Below, piece by piece: positions 56,417-64,000 of a DNA stretch of 64,000 bases (position 1 is the stretch's first letter; the number at the start of each line of letters is the position of its first letter). The stretch lies in assembly GCF_013409985.1 (NCBI RefSeq), contig NZ_JACCBY010000003.1:521060-585059 (forward strand), read 5' to 3'. The translations under genes were made by a program, and so were the position numbers. The notes beneath the pieces are model-generated. The model saw only the letters and a list, made by a program, of their open reading frames with translations. It made no database searches and was not told where the DNA came from. Source of the stretch: Sphingomonas melonis (GTDB lineage: Bacteria > Pseudomonadota > Alphaproteobacteria > Sphingomonadales > Sphingomonadaceae).

Positions 56417-56468
56417 CCTTTTGCCGATGCGCCGGAGTAGGTCTGCCGCGCAGACGACAGGAGCGGAC

Positions 56469-58097
56469 ATGAGCGACGGCATCTTCATCGGACTGGGCGG
56501 CGGCAAGCCGCAACTGCTCGACCTGCGGCGTGCCAACCGCCACGGCCTGATCGCCGGCGCGACCGGCACCGGCAAGACGGTGACGTTGCAGGGGATCATC
56601 GAGGGCTTCTCCAAGGTCGGCGTGCCAAGCTTCGTCGCCGACGTGAAGGGCGATTTGTCGGGCCTCGCCATTGCAGGATCGCCGCAGGCGAAGACGCACG
56701 CCGCCTTCGCCGCGCGCGCCGCCGAGATCGGCGAGACCGACTGGGCCTATGCCGATACGCCGGTGCAATTCTGGGACCTGTATGGCGAGCAGGGTCATCC
56801 GATCCGGACGACGGTAAGTGAGATGGGGCCGCTGCTGCTCTCGCGCCTGATGGACCTCAACGCGGTGCAGGAGGGCGTGATGACGATCGCCTTCCACGTC
56901 GCCGACAAGGAAGGGCTGCTGCTCCTCGACCTCGACGATCTCCAGGCGATGCTGGCGGATTGCGCGAACCGCGCCGACGAACTCACCACCACCTACGGCA
57001 ACGTCTCGAAGCAATCGATCGGCGCGATCCAGCGCGCGCTGCTTCAGTTGCGCACGCAGGGCGGCGACCATTTCTTCGGCGAACCGGCGCTGGAGATGGA
57101 CGACTTCATCCGGACCGACGACAAGGGCAGGGGGATCGTCAACATCCTCGCCGCCGACAAACTGATGGCGGCGCCCAAGCTCTACAGCACCTTCCTGCTG
57201 TGGTTGATGAGCGAATTGTTCGAGCATCTCCCGGAGGTCGGCGATCCCGACAAGCCGAAGCTCGTGTTCTTCTTCGACGAGGCGCATCTGCTGTTCGATG
57301 ACGCGCCCAAGGCGCTGCTCGACAAGATCGAGCAGGTGGTGCGGCTGATCCGGTCGAAGGGGGTGGGCATCTATTTCATTACCCAGAACCCGATCGATAT
57401 TCCCGATGCCGTCGCCGGCCAGCTCGGCAATCGCGTGCAGCATGCGCTGCGCGCCTTCACGCCGCGCGACCAGGCGGCGGTGCGTGCCGCTGCCGAGACG
57501 TTCCGCGCCAATCCCGGCGTCGACGTTGCCACCGCGATCACCGAGCTCAAGGTCGGCGAGGCGCTGGTGTCGCTGTTGCAGGCGGACGGCTCGCCCGCGC
57601 CGGTGGAGCGGACGCTGATCAAGCCGCCGGCCAGCCGCGTCGGCCCGGTGACGCCCCAGGAGCGCGCCGCGATGATCGAAACCGACGCGATCGGCGATAA
57701 ATACGACACCGCGGTCGACCGCGAATCGGCGGAGGAGATTCTCGCCGCCAAAACGCAGGAGGCCGCGGCTGCCGCCGCCGCGGCGCGGGCGCAGGACGAC
57801 GCCACCAAGGCGGCGGCGGTCCAGGCCAAGGCCGATGCGCAAGCCGCCAAGGAGGCGGCACGCGCGCAGGCGGCACAGGCCAAGGCGGAGGCCGCCGCCG
57901 CGCGTGAGGCGGCGAATTCGCCCTGGGCGAAGGCGATGACCTCCGCCACCCGCGCGGCGAGCGCGTCGATCGGCCGACAGGTGGCCAACGAGATCGGCAA
58001 GCAGGTGTTCGGTTCGGGCTCCCGGCGCTCGTCGGCGAGCGGCGGCCTGATGGGCACGGTACTGCGCAGCGTGCTGGGCAATCTGATGCGGCGGTGA
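56469..58097 (+). CDS. HerA-type helicase/ATPase, DUF853 family
   Basis: A 542-residue FtsK/HerA-superfamily ATPase: Walker A 'GATGTGKT' (30-37), Walker B '[13 protein letters not shown]' and arginine-finger region '[36 protein letters not shown]' (in part). The C-terminal ~130 residues contain a long Ala/Lys/Gln-rich helix (about 430-490) and a Gly/Ser tail. The family is widespread but its role is unclear. ATG 56469 chosen over an in-frame start 48 bases upstream. It stands alone, with no NurA or SIR2 partner beside it. Confidence 0.9.
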   Translation: MSDGIFIGLGGGKPQLLDLRRANRHGLIAGATGTGKTVTLQGIIEGFSKVGVPSFVADVKGDLSGLAIAGSPQAKTHAAFAARAAEIGETDWAYADTPVQFWDLYGEQGHPIRTTVSEMGPLLLSRLMDLNAVQEGVMTIAFHVADKEGLLLLDLDDLQAMLADCANRADELTTTYGNVSKQSIGAIQRALLQLRTQGGDHFFGEPALEMDDFIRTDDKGRGIVNILAADKLMAAPKLYSTFLLWLMSELFEHLPEVGDPDKPKLVFFFDEAHLLFDDAPKALLDKIEQVVRLIRSKGVGIYFITQNPIDIPDAVAGQLGNRVQHALRAFTPRDQAAVRAAAETFRANPGVDVATAITELKVGEALVSLLQADGSPAPVERTLIKPPASRVGPVTPQERAAMIETDAIGDKYDTAVDRESAEEILAAKTQEAAAAAAAARAQDDATKAAAVQAKADAQAAKEAARAQAAQAKAEAAAAREAANSPWAKAMTSATRAASASIGRQVANEIGKQVFGSGSRRSSASGGLMGTVLRSVLGNLMRR

Positions 58098-58127
58098 GGG
58101 CGGGGACCTCATCGTCTCACCCCTGAT

Positions 58128-58230
58128 CGTCATTCCGGCGAAAGCCGGGACCCATGGTCACGGTGCAACCACGGCTGCGCGCATCATCGGCGCTTCACAC
58201 CAATGGGTTCCGGCCTCCGCCGGCATGACG
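58128..58230. repeat. palindromic element, family C copy (variant)
   Basis: Inverted repeat with left arm cgtcattccggcgaaagccg and right arm ccggcctccgccggcatgac plus g; about 60 bases between arms, each arm a small hairpin. Confidence 0.75.
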
Positions 58231-58259
58231 AAGGGGGATGCCCGGCGCGCCCCCCAAAT

Positions 58260-58354
58260 CGTCATCCCCGCGCAGGCGGGGATTCATAAGCGCAGACCTT
58301 GCGGCGCCATCGCTGCGGTCGTGTCCATCAATCCCCGCCCGCGCGGGAACGACG
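58260..58354. repeat. palindromic element, family C copy
   Basis: Inverted repeat, left arm cgtcatccccgcgcaggcgg and right arm ccccgcccgcgcgggaacga plus cg; very similar to the copy at 14269. Confidence 0.78.
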
Positions 58355-58430
58355 GGTCAGGTGGAGCACACCCAAACCTCGACAACGCCCCTGCACCGGC
58401 CCAGACTGTACCGGAAACGGAGCCCTCATC

Positions 58431-59642
58431 ATGTCCCTCGACGACCATAGCAGCGACTGGGTCGCAGCCGGCGAAGCCGAACTCGACGACATCGTCACGC
58501 TGCGCCGCGCGATCCATGCCGAGCCGGAGATCGGCCTCGACTGCCGCCGCACCACCGACAAGATCAAGGCGGCGCTCGCCGGCCTGCCGCTCGACTATCA
58601 CGAAGGCCCCTCGACCAGCGGCCTGATCGCGATCCTGCGCGGGCAGAAGGGCGACAACGGTCGCACCGTGCTGCTGCGCGGCGACATGGATGCGCTGGCG
58701 ATGGAGGAGGAAACCGGGCTCCCGTTCGCCAGCACCATCCCGGGCCGCATGCACGCCTGCGGCCATGATTCGCATACCGCGATGCTGGTCGGCGCCGCCC
58801 GCGCGCTGTCGGCGCGGCGGGACCAACTGCCCGGCACGGTCGTCTTCATGTTCCAGCCCGGCGAGGAAGGCCATCACGGCGCGCGCTTCATGATCGAGGA
58901 CGGCCTGCTCGACGTCGTCGCGCCCGACGCGGCCTTCGCGTTGCACATCACGCCCAACGCGCCGGCCGGCGTGGTCATCACCCGCGCCGGATCGATCATG
59001 GCCTCGGCGGATACGGTGCATGTCGTCGTGCGCGGCGCCGGCGGCCATGCGGCGATGCCGCACGATTGTATCGATCCGGTGCCGGTCGCCTGCGAGATCG
59101 TCACCGCCTTCCAGACCTATGTCGCCCGCGCCATTGCGGTGACCGACCCCGCGGTGCTGTCGATCACCAAGATCGAGGCGGGATCGGCGCACAACATCAT
59201 TCCCGGCGAGGTGCGCATGCTCGGCACGCTGCGGACGCTGTCGGAGGCGACGCGGACGACGATGCGCGCCGCGATCACCCGGATCGCCGAGCATATCGCC
59301 ACGGCGCATGGCGCGACGGCCGAGGCCTGGATCGACGAGGGCTATCCGGTGACGGTCAACGATTCCCGTGGCGCGGCGCTGGTCGAGCAGGTCGCCGGTG
59401 ACCTCGGCCAGCCGTTTGCGCCGATGCCGCAGCCGATGATGGGCGCGGAGGATTTCTCCTACGTATTGCGCAAATTCCCCGGCGCGTTCGCCTTCATCGG
59501 CGTCGCCCCGGCGGGCAGCGACCCGGCGACCAACCCGCCGCTGCACAACTCGCGGATGACGATCGAGGAATCGGTCATGGCGAAGGGCGTCGCGATGCAT
59601 TGCGCCGTCGCGACGCGCTATCTGGAGGGTGGCTTCGATTGA
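58431..59642 (+). CDS. M20 family amidohydrolase
   Basis: A 403-residue M20D-type peptidase/amidohydrolase. Metal and catalytic residues are in place: C110 and H112 ('HACGHDSHTAML'), E145/E146 ('FQPGEEGHHGA'), H172 ('FALHITPNAP') and a last ligand near 'LHNSRM'. A dimerisation domain is inserted at about 190-300. The family includes N-acyl amino acid and hippurate hydrolases; the substrate is not determined. No signal peptide. ATG 58431. Confidence 0.93.
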   Translation: MSLDDHSSDWVAAGEAELDDIVTLRRAIHAEPEIGLDCRRTTDKIKAALAGLPLDYHEGPSTSGLIAILRGQKGDNGRTVLLRGDMDALAMEEETGLPFASTIPGRMHACGHDSHTAMLVGAARALSARRDQLPGTVVFMFQPGEEGHHGARFMIEDGLLDVVAPDAAFALHITPNAPAGVVITRAGSIMASADTVHVVVRGAGGHAAMPHDCIDPVPVACEIVTAFQTYVARAIAVTDPAVLSITKIEAGSAHNIIPGEVRMLGTLRTLSEATRTTMRAAITRIAEHIATAHGATAEAWIDEGYPVTVNDSRGAALVEQVAGDLGQPFAPMPQPMMGAEDFSYVLRKFPGAFAFIGVAPAGSDPATNPPLHNSRMTIEESVMAKGVAMHCAVATRYLEGGFD

Positions 59643-60227
59643 TCGACAAAGCGATGCGTCCAAAGGGAGACGTTTCTCGCCCTCCTTGCCGCACCTAATC
59701 CGAAGATCTGGACGGGTGAGAGCCGAACGAAGTCGTCATCGCCGGTGAGGCAACAATGCTCCTGCGAAAGCAGGAGCCCAGGCCGTATCGACATGCAAGC
59801 TTTGAAGAGAACGCCTCCCGCTAGGGAGGGCTATCGCAAATGTCTGCGGTGATGAGGTTTGACCGGCTTCCCCCCGGTATCCGTCACCCCGGACTTGTTC
59901 CGGGGTCAACCGGGCAACATGAGAACGCTGCCCCATCAAGCCTTTTTCCTAGCCGCAGAGTGGACCCCGGAACAGGTCCGGGGTGACGGGGTGGGGTTCG
60001 AGGGCGGCGGCCCAAACGAACCTCCATAGGCGATAGCCCTCTCCGGCGGGGGAGGCGTTTAACTGAATGGCGATCCGGCCAGGGCCAAACAAAACAACGT
60101 CTAAGGCGCTCGTGACCCCCGTGATCCTGCTTTCGCAGGAGCACGGGGCAGTTCCTCAGAAGTCTTGACGTGATCCGGAAATGGCGGATTCTGCGTGGCG
60201 ACGGCTTGGATCTGACCGTCGCGGTGC
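59643..60227. other. 585-base gene-free gap of stacked repeats
   Basis: No gene is supported. It contains a hairpin at 59758-59777 (gctcctgcgaaagcaggagc), a similar inverted one at 60124-60142, and between them the 250-base compound family A element at 59810-60059. Confidence 0.7.
59810..60059. repeat. compound palindromic element, family A copy 6 with outer inverted repeats
   Basis: The inner inverted repeat (59882-59988) matches the other five family A copies. Outside it lie terminal inverted repeats: left AACGCCTCCCGC..AGGGAGGGCTATCGC (59810-59837) and right the complement, GCGATAGCCC...GGGGAGGCGTT (60030-60059). The whole could fold as one nested hairpin and has the outline of a miniature, non-coding mobile element. 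Confidence 0.75.
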
Positions 60228-61193
60228 TTAAGCCTTGATCAGGCCGATCTCCACCAGGCGCTGATGCAGGTAATCGTGCGCGGTGATCGGCTCGGGATAG
60301 CGGTTCGGGTTTTCGGCGCTGACCGTCTGCGGCAGCGTCGCGATCAGGAAATCCGGCGCCGGGTGCAGGAAGAAGGGCATCGAATAGCGCGAATGACCCC
60401 GCCGCTCGACCGGCGGATTGACGACCCGATGCGTGGTCGAGGGCAGCACATGGTTGGTCAGCCGTTGCAGCATGTCGCCGACGTTGACCACCATCGCGCC
60501 CTCGGGCGGCTTGATCGCCAGCCACTGGCCGGTGGCACGGTCGAGCAGTTCCAGCCCCGCTTCCTCCGCGCCGAGCAGCAGCGTGATGAGGTTGATGTCC
60601 TCATGCGCACCGGCGCGGACGCCCTCCGCATCGGCGGGGATCGGTGGATAATGGAGCAGGCGCAGCACTGAATTGCCGTCCTTCACCGCCGGATCGAACC
60701 AGTCGGGCGCGAGGCCGAGATGCCGAGCGATCGCCGACAGCAACCGGTCGCCGGCGCGGTCGAAGGCGGTGAACAGCTCGAGGAACGTGTCCTTGAACCC
60801 CTCCGGCCTTGCCGGCCAGATATTGGGCGCCATCCGATCGGCATTGGCATGGCCTTCGGGCAATTCGCGACCAATGTGCCAGAACTCCTTGAGATCGACG
60901 TGCTTGGCGTCCTTTGCGATCTCGGTCTTGAACGGCGTATAGCCGCGCGCGCCACCGCCGCCCGCGACGAAATAGTCCCGCTTCTCGGCCTCGGGCAGCG
61001 CGAACAGGGCCTCGGTGTCGCGCCATGCGCGGTCGATCAGATCCTGCGGCACGCCATGGTCCGCGACGATCGCAAAGCCGAACCGCTCGAACGATTCTCC
61101 GAACGCGGCGGCAAAGCCGTCGGGATCATGCGCCTGATCGGCAAGGCTGAGCGTGGGAACCTGAGCGGAAGCGGAGTCGAGCATGAAAGCCAT
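60228..61193 (-). CDS. isopenicillin N synthase-like 2OG-Fe(II) oxygenase
   Basis: A 321-residue oxygenase of the DIOX_N / 2OG-FeII_Oxy family. Iron ligands H197 and D199 ('GAHEDINLITLL') and H255 ('STTHRVVNP'), and the co-substrate R269-x-S271 ('HSRYSMPFF') are present. 'RGYTPFKTEIAKDAKHVDLKEFW' (part) is typical. Not expected to make penicillin; substrate unknown. ATG 61193 ('MAFMLDS') or 61184 are possible; no strong ribosome site for either. Confidence 0.9.
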   Translation of the reverse strand: MAFMLDSASAQVPTLSLADQAHDPDGFAAAFGESFERFGFAIVADHGVPQDLIDRAWRDTEALFALPEAEKRDYFVAGGGGARGYTPFKTEIAKDAKHVDLKEFWHIGRELPEGHANADRMAPNIWPARPEGFKDTFLELFTAFDRAGDRLLSAIARHLGLAPDWFDPAVKDGNSVLRLLHYPPIPADAEGVRAGAHEDINLITLLLGAEEAGLELLDRATGQWLAIKPPEGAMVVNVGDMLQRLTNHVLPSTTHRVVNPPVERRGHSRYSMPFFLHPAPDFLIATLPQTVSAENPNRYPEPITAHDYLHQRLVEIGLIKA

Positions 61194-61541
61194 CCATTTG
61201 ATGAAGCGGACGATATAGGCCGGCCGAGCGGCCGCGTCATGCCCCCGCGGGACGGCGCGCGCAGACCGCGGCGGGCGAGCCCGGACAAGCCGCGCGATCA
61301 CTGCCGAACCGGCACCATTCCCGCCCTTCGAAGCGGCGAAATCCCGCAGATGTGATGGTGTCGCATCGACTCGGCGCAGCCGGATGCCGCTTGATCGCGA
61401 CGAACCGCCGGCAGCTATTGTGGTCGGGCGGCAAATGCCGGCAGAGACTGTCCGTCAGGGACGCGGTGGGGCTGCGGTTTCGAGACGAAGGGAATCGGTC
61501 GGGTCCGTGACCACGGACGCGGCGCATCATATTGGGGTCCG

Positions 61542-62297
61542 ATGAGCACTTTCGCCCGTAAAGCCACGATCGTCGCCACGCTGGGTGCGATGACCCTCGG
61601 TTATGGTGCAGCCCAGGCGCAGGACGCGACCCGCGCCGGCGCGACGCCGACCGCGCATACGACGATCAAGAGCGACGGGACGAAGGGCGAGGGGACCAAG
61701 GCCGAGGGCGGCCCGATGCTCGATGCCAATAGCGCCGAGGCGCAGGCCGACCTCAAGGCGGATGCGCAATTCCGCACCTTGTTCCAGAGCTGGAAGAAGC
61801 TCGACACCCGCCCGCAGGGCGCGATCGCCATCCCTTCGGTCCAGCCGGTCCAGCATCTCCAGTTCACCAGCAATTTCGGCATCCGTTCCGACCCGTTCCG
61901 CGGCACCGCGGCGATGCACGCCGGCGTCGACATCCCCGGCCCGGTCGGCACGCCGATCTATGCCACCGCGGACGGCATCGTCGACCATGCCGCGCGCCTC
62001 GGCGGCTATGGCAATATGGTCGAGATCAACCACGGCAAGGGCATCGCCACGCGCTACGGCCATCTGTCGAAGATCCTCGTCGCCGATGGCGCCCGCGTCA
62101 CCCGCGGCCAGTTGATCGCGTTGATGGGGTCGACCGGGCGCTCGACCGGCCCGCACCTTCATTACGAGGTCCGTATCGATGGCCATGCGGTCAATCCGGT
62201 GCCCTTCCTGACCACCGCCGATTATCTTCTCGCGTCGCAGGATCGCGCCGTGCACGCGATCCCGGTGTCGACCGACGGCCCCGCCGCGCAGGATTGA
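61542..62297 (+). CDS. M23 family peptidoglycan endopeptidase
   Basis: A 251-residue exported LytM-type protein. Signal peptide (1-27, 'GAAQAQ'), linker, then the M23 domain with zinc ligands H126 and D130 ('MHAGVDIPGP') and H205-x-H207 ('GPHLHYEV'), so the active site is complete. It cuts peptide crosslinks or supports wall remodelling in the periplasm. Convergent with the flavoprotein gene, with only 3 bases between stops. Confidence 0.93.
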   Translation: MSTFARKATIVATLGAMTLGYGAAQAQDATRAGATPTAHTTIKSDGTKGEGTKAEGGPMLDANSAEAQADLKADAQFRTLFQSWKKLDTRPQGAIAIPSVQPVQHLQFTSNFGIRSDPFRGTAAMHAGVDIPGPVGTPIYATADGIVDHAARLGGYGNMVEINHGKGIATRYGHLSKILVADGARVTRGQLIALMGSTGRSTGPHLHYEVRIDGHAVNPVPFLTTADYLLASQDRAVHAIPVSTDGPAAQD

Positions 62298-62300
62298 TCG

Positions 62301-63476
62301 TCAGAGCGCCTGGGCCGCCGCCCAGCCGCTCGCCCACGCCCATTGGAAATTGTAGCCGCCGAGCCAGCCGGTCACGTCGACCGCCTCGCCGATCGCATGC
62401 AGCCCCGGCACGCGCCGTGCCTCCAGTGTTTGCGAGGACAGGTCGGCGGTGCTGATCCCGCCGACGGTGACCTCGGCCTTGGCGAATCCCTCGCTGCCAT
62501 TGGGCATGAACCGCCATCCCGACAGCTGTCGCGCCGCCTCGTCGAGCCGCCGGTCGGGGATGTTGCCGAGTTCCGTCGGCAGCGTCAGCCGTTCCGCCAG
62601 GGCCTCCGCCAGCCGGTCCGGCAGCGTCGCGGCCAGCGCGCGCCTGAGCGTGGTGCGCGGGTTCGCGCGCTTCGCCGCGATCAGCCAATCGCGCGCCGCA
62701 TCGGGCAGGAAGTCGACCGCGATCGGCTCGCGGGGCCGCCAATAGCTCGATACTTGCAGGATCGCCGGCCCCGACAGGCCGCGATGCGTGAACAACGCCG
62801 CCTCGCGAAAGCGCGTCTTGCCCGCGGTCGCGACGACCTCCGCCGCCACGCCGGACAATTCGCGGAACAAGGCTTCGTCCCCGCCAAGCGTCAGCGGCAC
62901 CAGCGCCGGTCGCGGCTCGACGACCTTGAGGCCGAATCGCCGCGCCAGATCATAAGCCACGCCCGTCGCGCCGAGCTTGGGAATCGAAGGGCCGCCGGTG
63001 GCGATCACCAGCCGCTGAGCGCTGACGATGCGGCCGGGCAGGGCGACGGTAAAGGCCGAACCGTCATGGCCGATCTCGCCGAAGGGGGAGGACAGGGCGA
63101 TGTCGACCCGGCCGGCCTCGCATTCGTCGCGCAGCATCGCGACGATCTGCTTTGCCGACCCGTCGCAGAACAATTGTCCCAGCGTCTTCTCGTGCCATGC
63201 GATCCGGTGACGGTCGACCAGCGCCACGAAGTCGGCGGCGGTATAGCGCCCGAGCGCCGACTTGGCGAAATGCGGGTTGGCGGAGAGGTAGCGATCGGGC
63301 GCGGTATGCAGGTTGGTGAAATTGCACCGCCCCCCGCCGGAGATCAGGATCTTCTTGCCCGGCGCATCGGCATGATCGACGAGCAGCACGCGGCGACCGC
63401 GCTGTCCGGCGACGGCGGCGCACATCAATCCGGCAGCGCCGGCGCCAAGAATGATTGCATCATAAGGGGAAGCCAT
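62301..63476 (-). CDS. YhiN/BaiN-type NAD(P)/FAD-dependent oxidoreductase
   Basis: A 391-residue flavoprotein of the HI0933/YhiN family. FAD dinucleotide loop 'AIILGAGAAGLMCAAVAGQRG' (part) at 8-28, 'KKILISGGGRCNFTN' (41-55) and the C-terminal 'GLHAIGEAVDVTGWLGGYNFQWAWASG' (part) are diagnostic. The physiological reaction is not established. ATG 63476. The gene is divergent from the rRNA operon at the window end. Confidence 0.94.
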   Translation of the reverse strand: MASPYDAIILGAGAAGLMCAAVAGQRGRRVLLVDHADAPGKKILISGGGRCNFTNLHTAPDRYLSANPHFAKSALGRYTAADFVALVDRHRIAWHEKTLGQLFCDGSAKQIVAMLRDECEAGRVDIALSSPFGEIGHDGSAFTVALPGRIVSAQRLVIATGGPSIPKLGATGVAYDLARRFGLKVVEPRPALVPLTLGGDEALFRELSGVAAEVVATAGKTRFREAALFTHRGLSGPAILQVSSYWRPREPIAVDFLPDAARDWLIAAKRANPRTTLRRALAATLPDRLAEALAERLTLPTELGNIPDRRLDEAARQLSGWRFMPNGSEGFAKAEVTVGGISTADLSSQTLEARRVPGLHAIGEAVDVTGWLGGYNFQWAWASGWAAAQAL

Positions 63477-63608
63477 GCCCGGCTCCTAATGCGCGACGCG
63501 CGATTTGTCGCGGGCCGGAGGATGGGGGGCCCGCGTCGCCATCAGAGCGCCGGAGACGGGCGCTGAACGCCATTCTCCGCAAAAATGTCGTAAAACTGCA
63601 ATTTGGTG

Positions 63609-63637
63609 TTGACGGTGTTGGGTGGCCCGCCTAGATG
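63609..63637 (+). promoter_or_regulatory. probable rRNA operon promoter
   Basis: TTGACG (63609-63614), 17-base spacer, TAGATG (63632-63637): a near-consensus housekeeping-sigma promoter about 350 bases before 16S rRNA and upstream of boxA. Confidence 0.7.
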
Positions 63638-63745
63638 GGTGTCACCGCAGCGGTGGCCGACTGGTCGCTGAGGCAGTCACGACAGATCTGGCGCGCTGAC
63701 TATCCTGAGAAAAAGGGGTAGGGATGCTGTGCCGGTATTTTTGTC

Positions 63746-63757
63746 GGCTCTTTGACA
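63746..63757 (+). promoter_or_regulatory. rrn boxA antitermination site
   Basis: GGCTCTTTGACA closely matches the boxA consensus TGCTCTTTAACA, which as RNA recruits NusB/NusE to prevent early termination in rRNA operons. Confidence 0.8.
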
Positions 63758-63985
63758 TTGTTAGTTAGATGAAGGGACATGTGGGCGGCGGCTCCGGCGT
63801 CTGGCGTTTCAAGGCGTCGGATTGTCGGTAAAGCTATAGCTCGCTCTATATGTCCTTCACGTATCCATACGTAATGGACTGCCATTGGGTTTCGACCTTG
63901 GTGGCGGTCTGAAGTAATGTGCAGAGCGGGTCCTTGAGATGGATTGCCTGACGTCGGTTATTCCGCTGGCGCCGGGTGGTTACAT

Positions 63986-64000
63986 AAACTTGAGAGTTTG
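63986..64000 (+). rRNA. rrs: 16S rRNA, 5' end only
   Basis: The last bases, aaacttgagagtttg, are the conserved start of bacterial 16S rRNA (…TTGAGAGTTTGATCCTGG). The gene continues beyond the window. Position of the mature 5' end is approximate; boxA and a promoter upstream agree. Confidence 0.88.

Larger units (their letters stand above)
58098..58430. other. gene-free gap made of two family C palindromes
   Basis: The 333 bases between the HerA-type gene and the M20 gene are filled by two inverted repeats (58128-58230 and 58260-58354). Nothing else was seen; the - strand frames here are antisense extensions. Confidence 0.7.
63477..63985 (+). other. rRNA operon promoter and leader region
   Basis: 509 bases without a protein gene. 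They hold the probable rrn promoter (63609), boxA (63746) and the leader that is processed away from 16S rRNA. The 61-codon - strand frame at 63700-63885 falls inside this leader and is not called. Confidence 0.8.

Noticed and set aside
54744..58133. 1129-codon open frame on the - strand across degP and the HerA-type gene
   Set aside because: Arg/Gly/Asp-rich shadow of two strong + strand genes; no domain and no ribosome site.
63700..63885. 61-residue - strand frame
   Set aside because: It lies inside the rRNA leader between boxA and 16S.

Overview
The window is typical chromosomal DNA of a high-GC alphaproteobacterium, most likely Sphingomonas or a close sphingomonad. The evidence is very high GC with dense operons and frequent ATGA/GTGA stop-start overlaps, a pyrB with an overlapping zinc-less dihydroorotase, the tig-clpP-clpX-lon-HU order, a bacterial FeS photolyase, many small 'DIVVC'-type secreted proteins, and several families of intergenic palindromes. 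All calls were made by reading the sequence; no database search was run.

Layout. 147-2344 (-): pyrB and pyrC'. 2570-4600: an AT-richer island with a convergent tcmP / DUF5131 (Gp37/Gp68, three-Cys motif) pair. 4605-6172 (-): ruvX and a DUF3089 hydrolase. 6303-10567 (+): gatC, gatA, then a vapB-vapC toxin-antitoxin module, then gatB, all translationally chained; a lone barstar and a periplasmic cyclophilin follow. 11870-12258 (-): two small hypothetical genes. 12408 onward (+): tRNA-Leu, tig, a GT2 glycosyltransferase, clpP and clpX. 17974-23886: a degenerate CPBP protein, a 2OG-oxygenase-like protein, Mn catalase, ChaA, a shortened ICMT-like membrane protein and an M1 aminopeptidase. 24037-27474 (+): lon, HU, tRNA-Val and a small membrane protein. 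27814-32515 (+): a five-unit 11-bp direct repeat resembling a Pho box array, a beta-helix lipoprotein and a TonB-dependent receptor.

32755-42599: a prolyl-hydroxylase-like gene, ribF-ileS-lspA-DUF3035, then metC-sseA and FeS photolyase facing queF. 42722-46330 (+): a GT4 fusion protein and a GH130 phosphorylase. 46717-56312: OPT transporter, hom, two paralogous small secreted proteins, a CoA-binding protein, apbC, hflK-hflC and degP. 56469-63476: a HerA-type ATPase, M20 amidohydrolase, isopenicillin-N-synthase-like oxygenase, M23 peptidase and a YhiN-type flavoprotein. The window ends at the promoter, boxA and first bases of a 16S rRNA gene.

The functional core is housekeeping: pyrimidine synthesis, Gln-tRNA formation, protein folding and proteolysis (Tig, ClpXP, Lon, HflKC, DegP), FAD and Ile-tRNA synthesis, and lipoprotein maturation. 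The accessory points of interest are the TcmP/DUF5131 island, the VapBC module inside the gat operon, the putative PhoB-controlled TonB receptor/lipoprotein pair, the GT4-GH130 pair and the nested palindromic elements.
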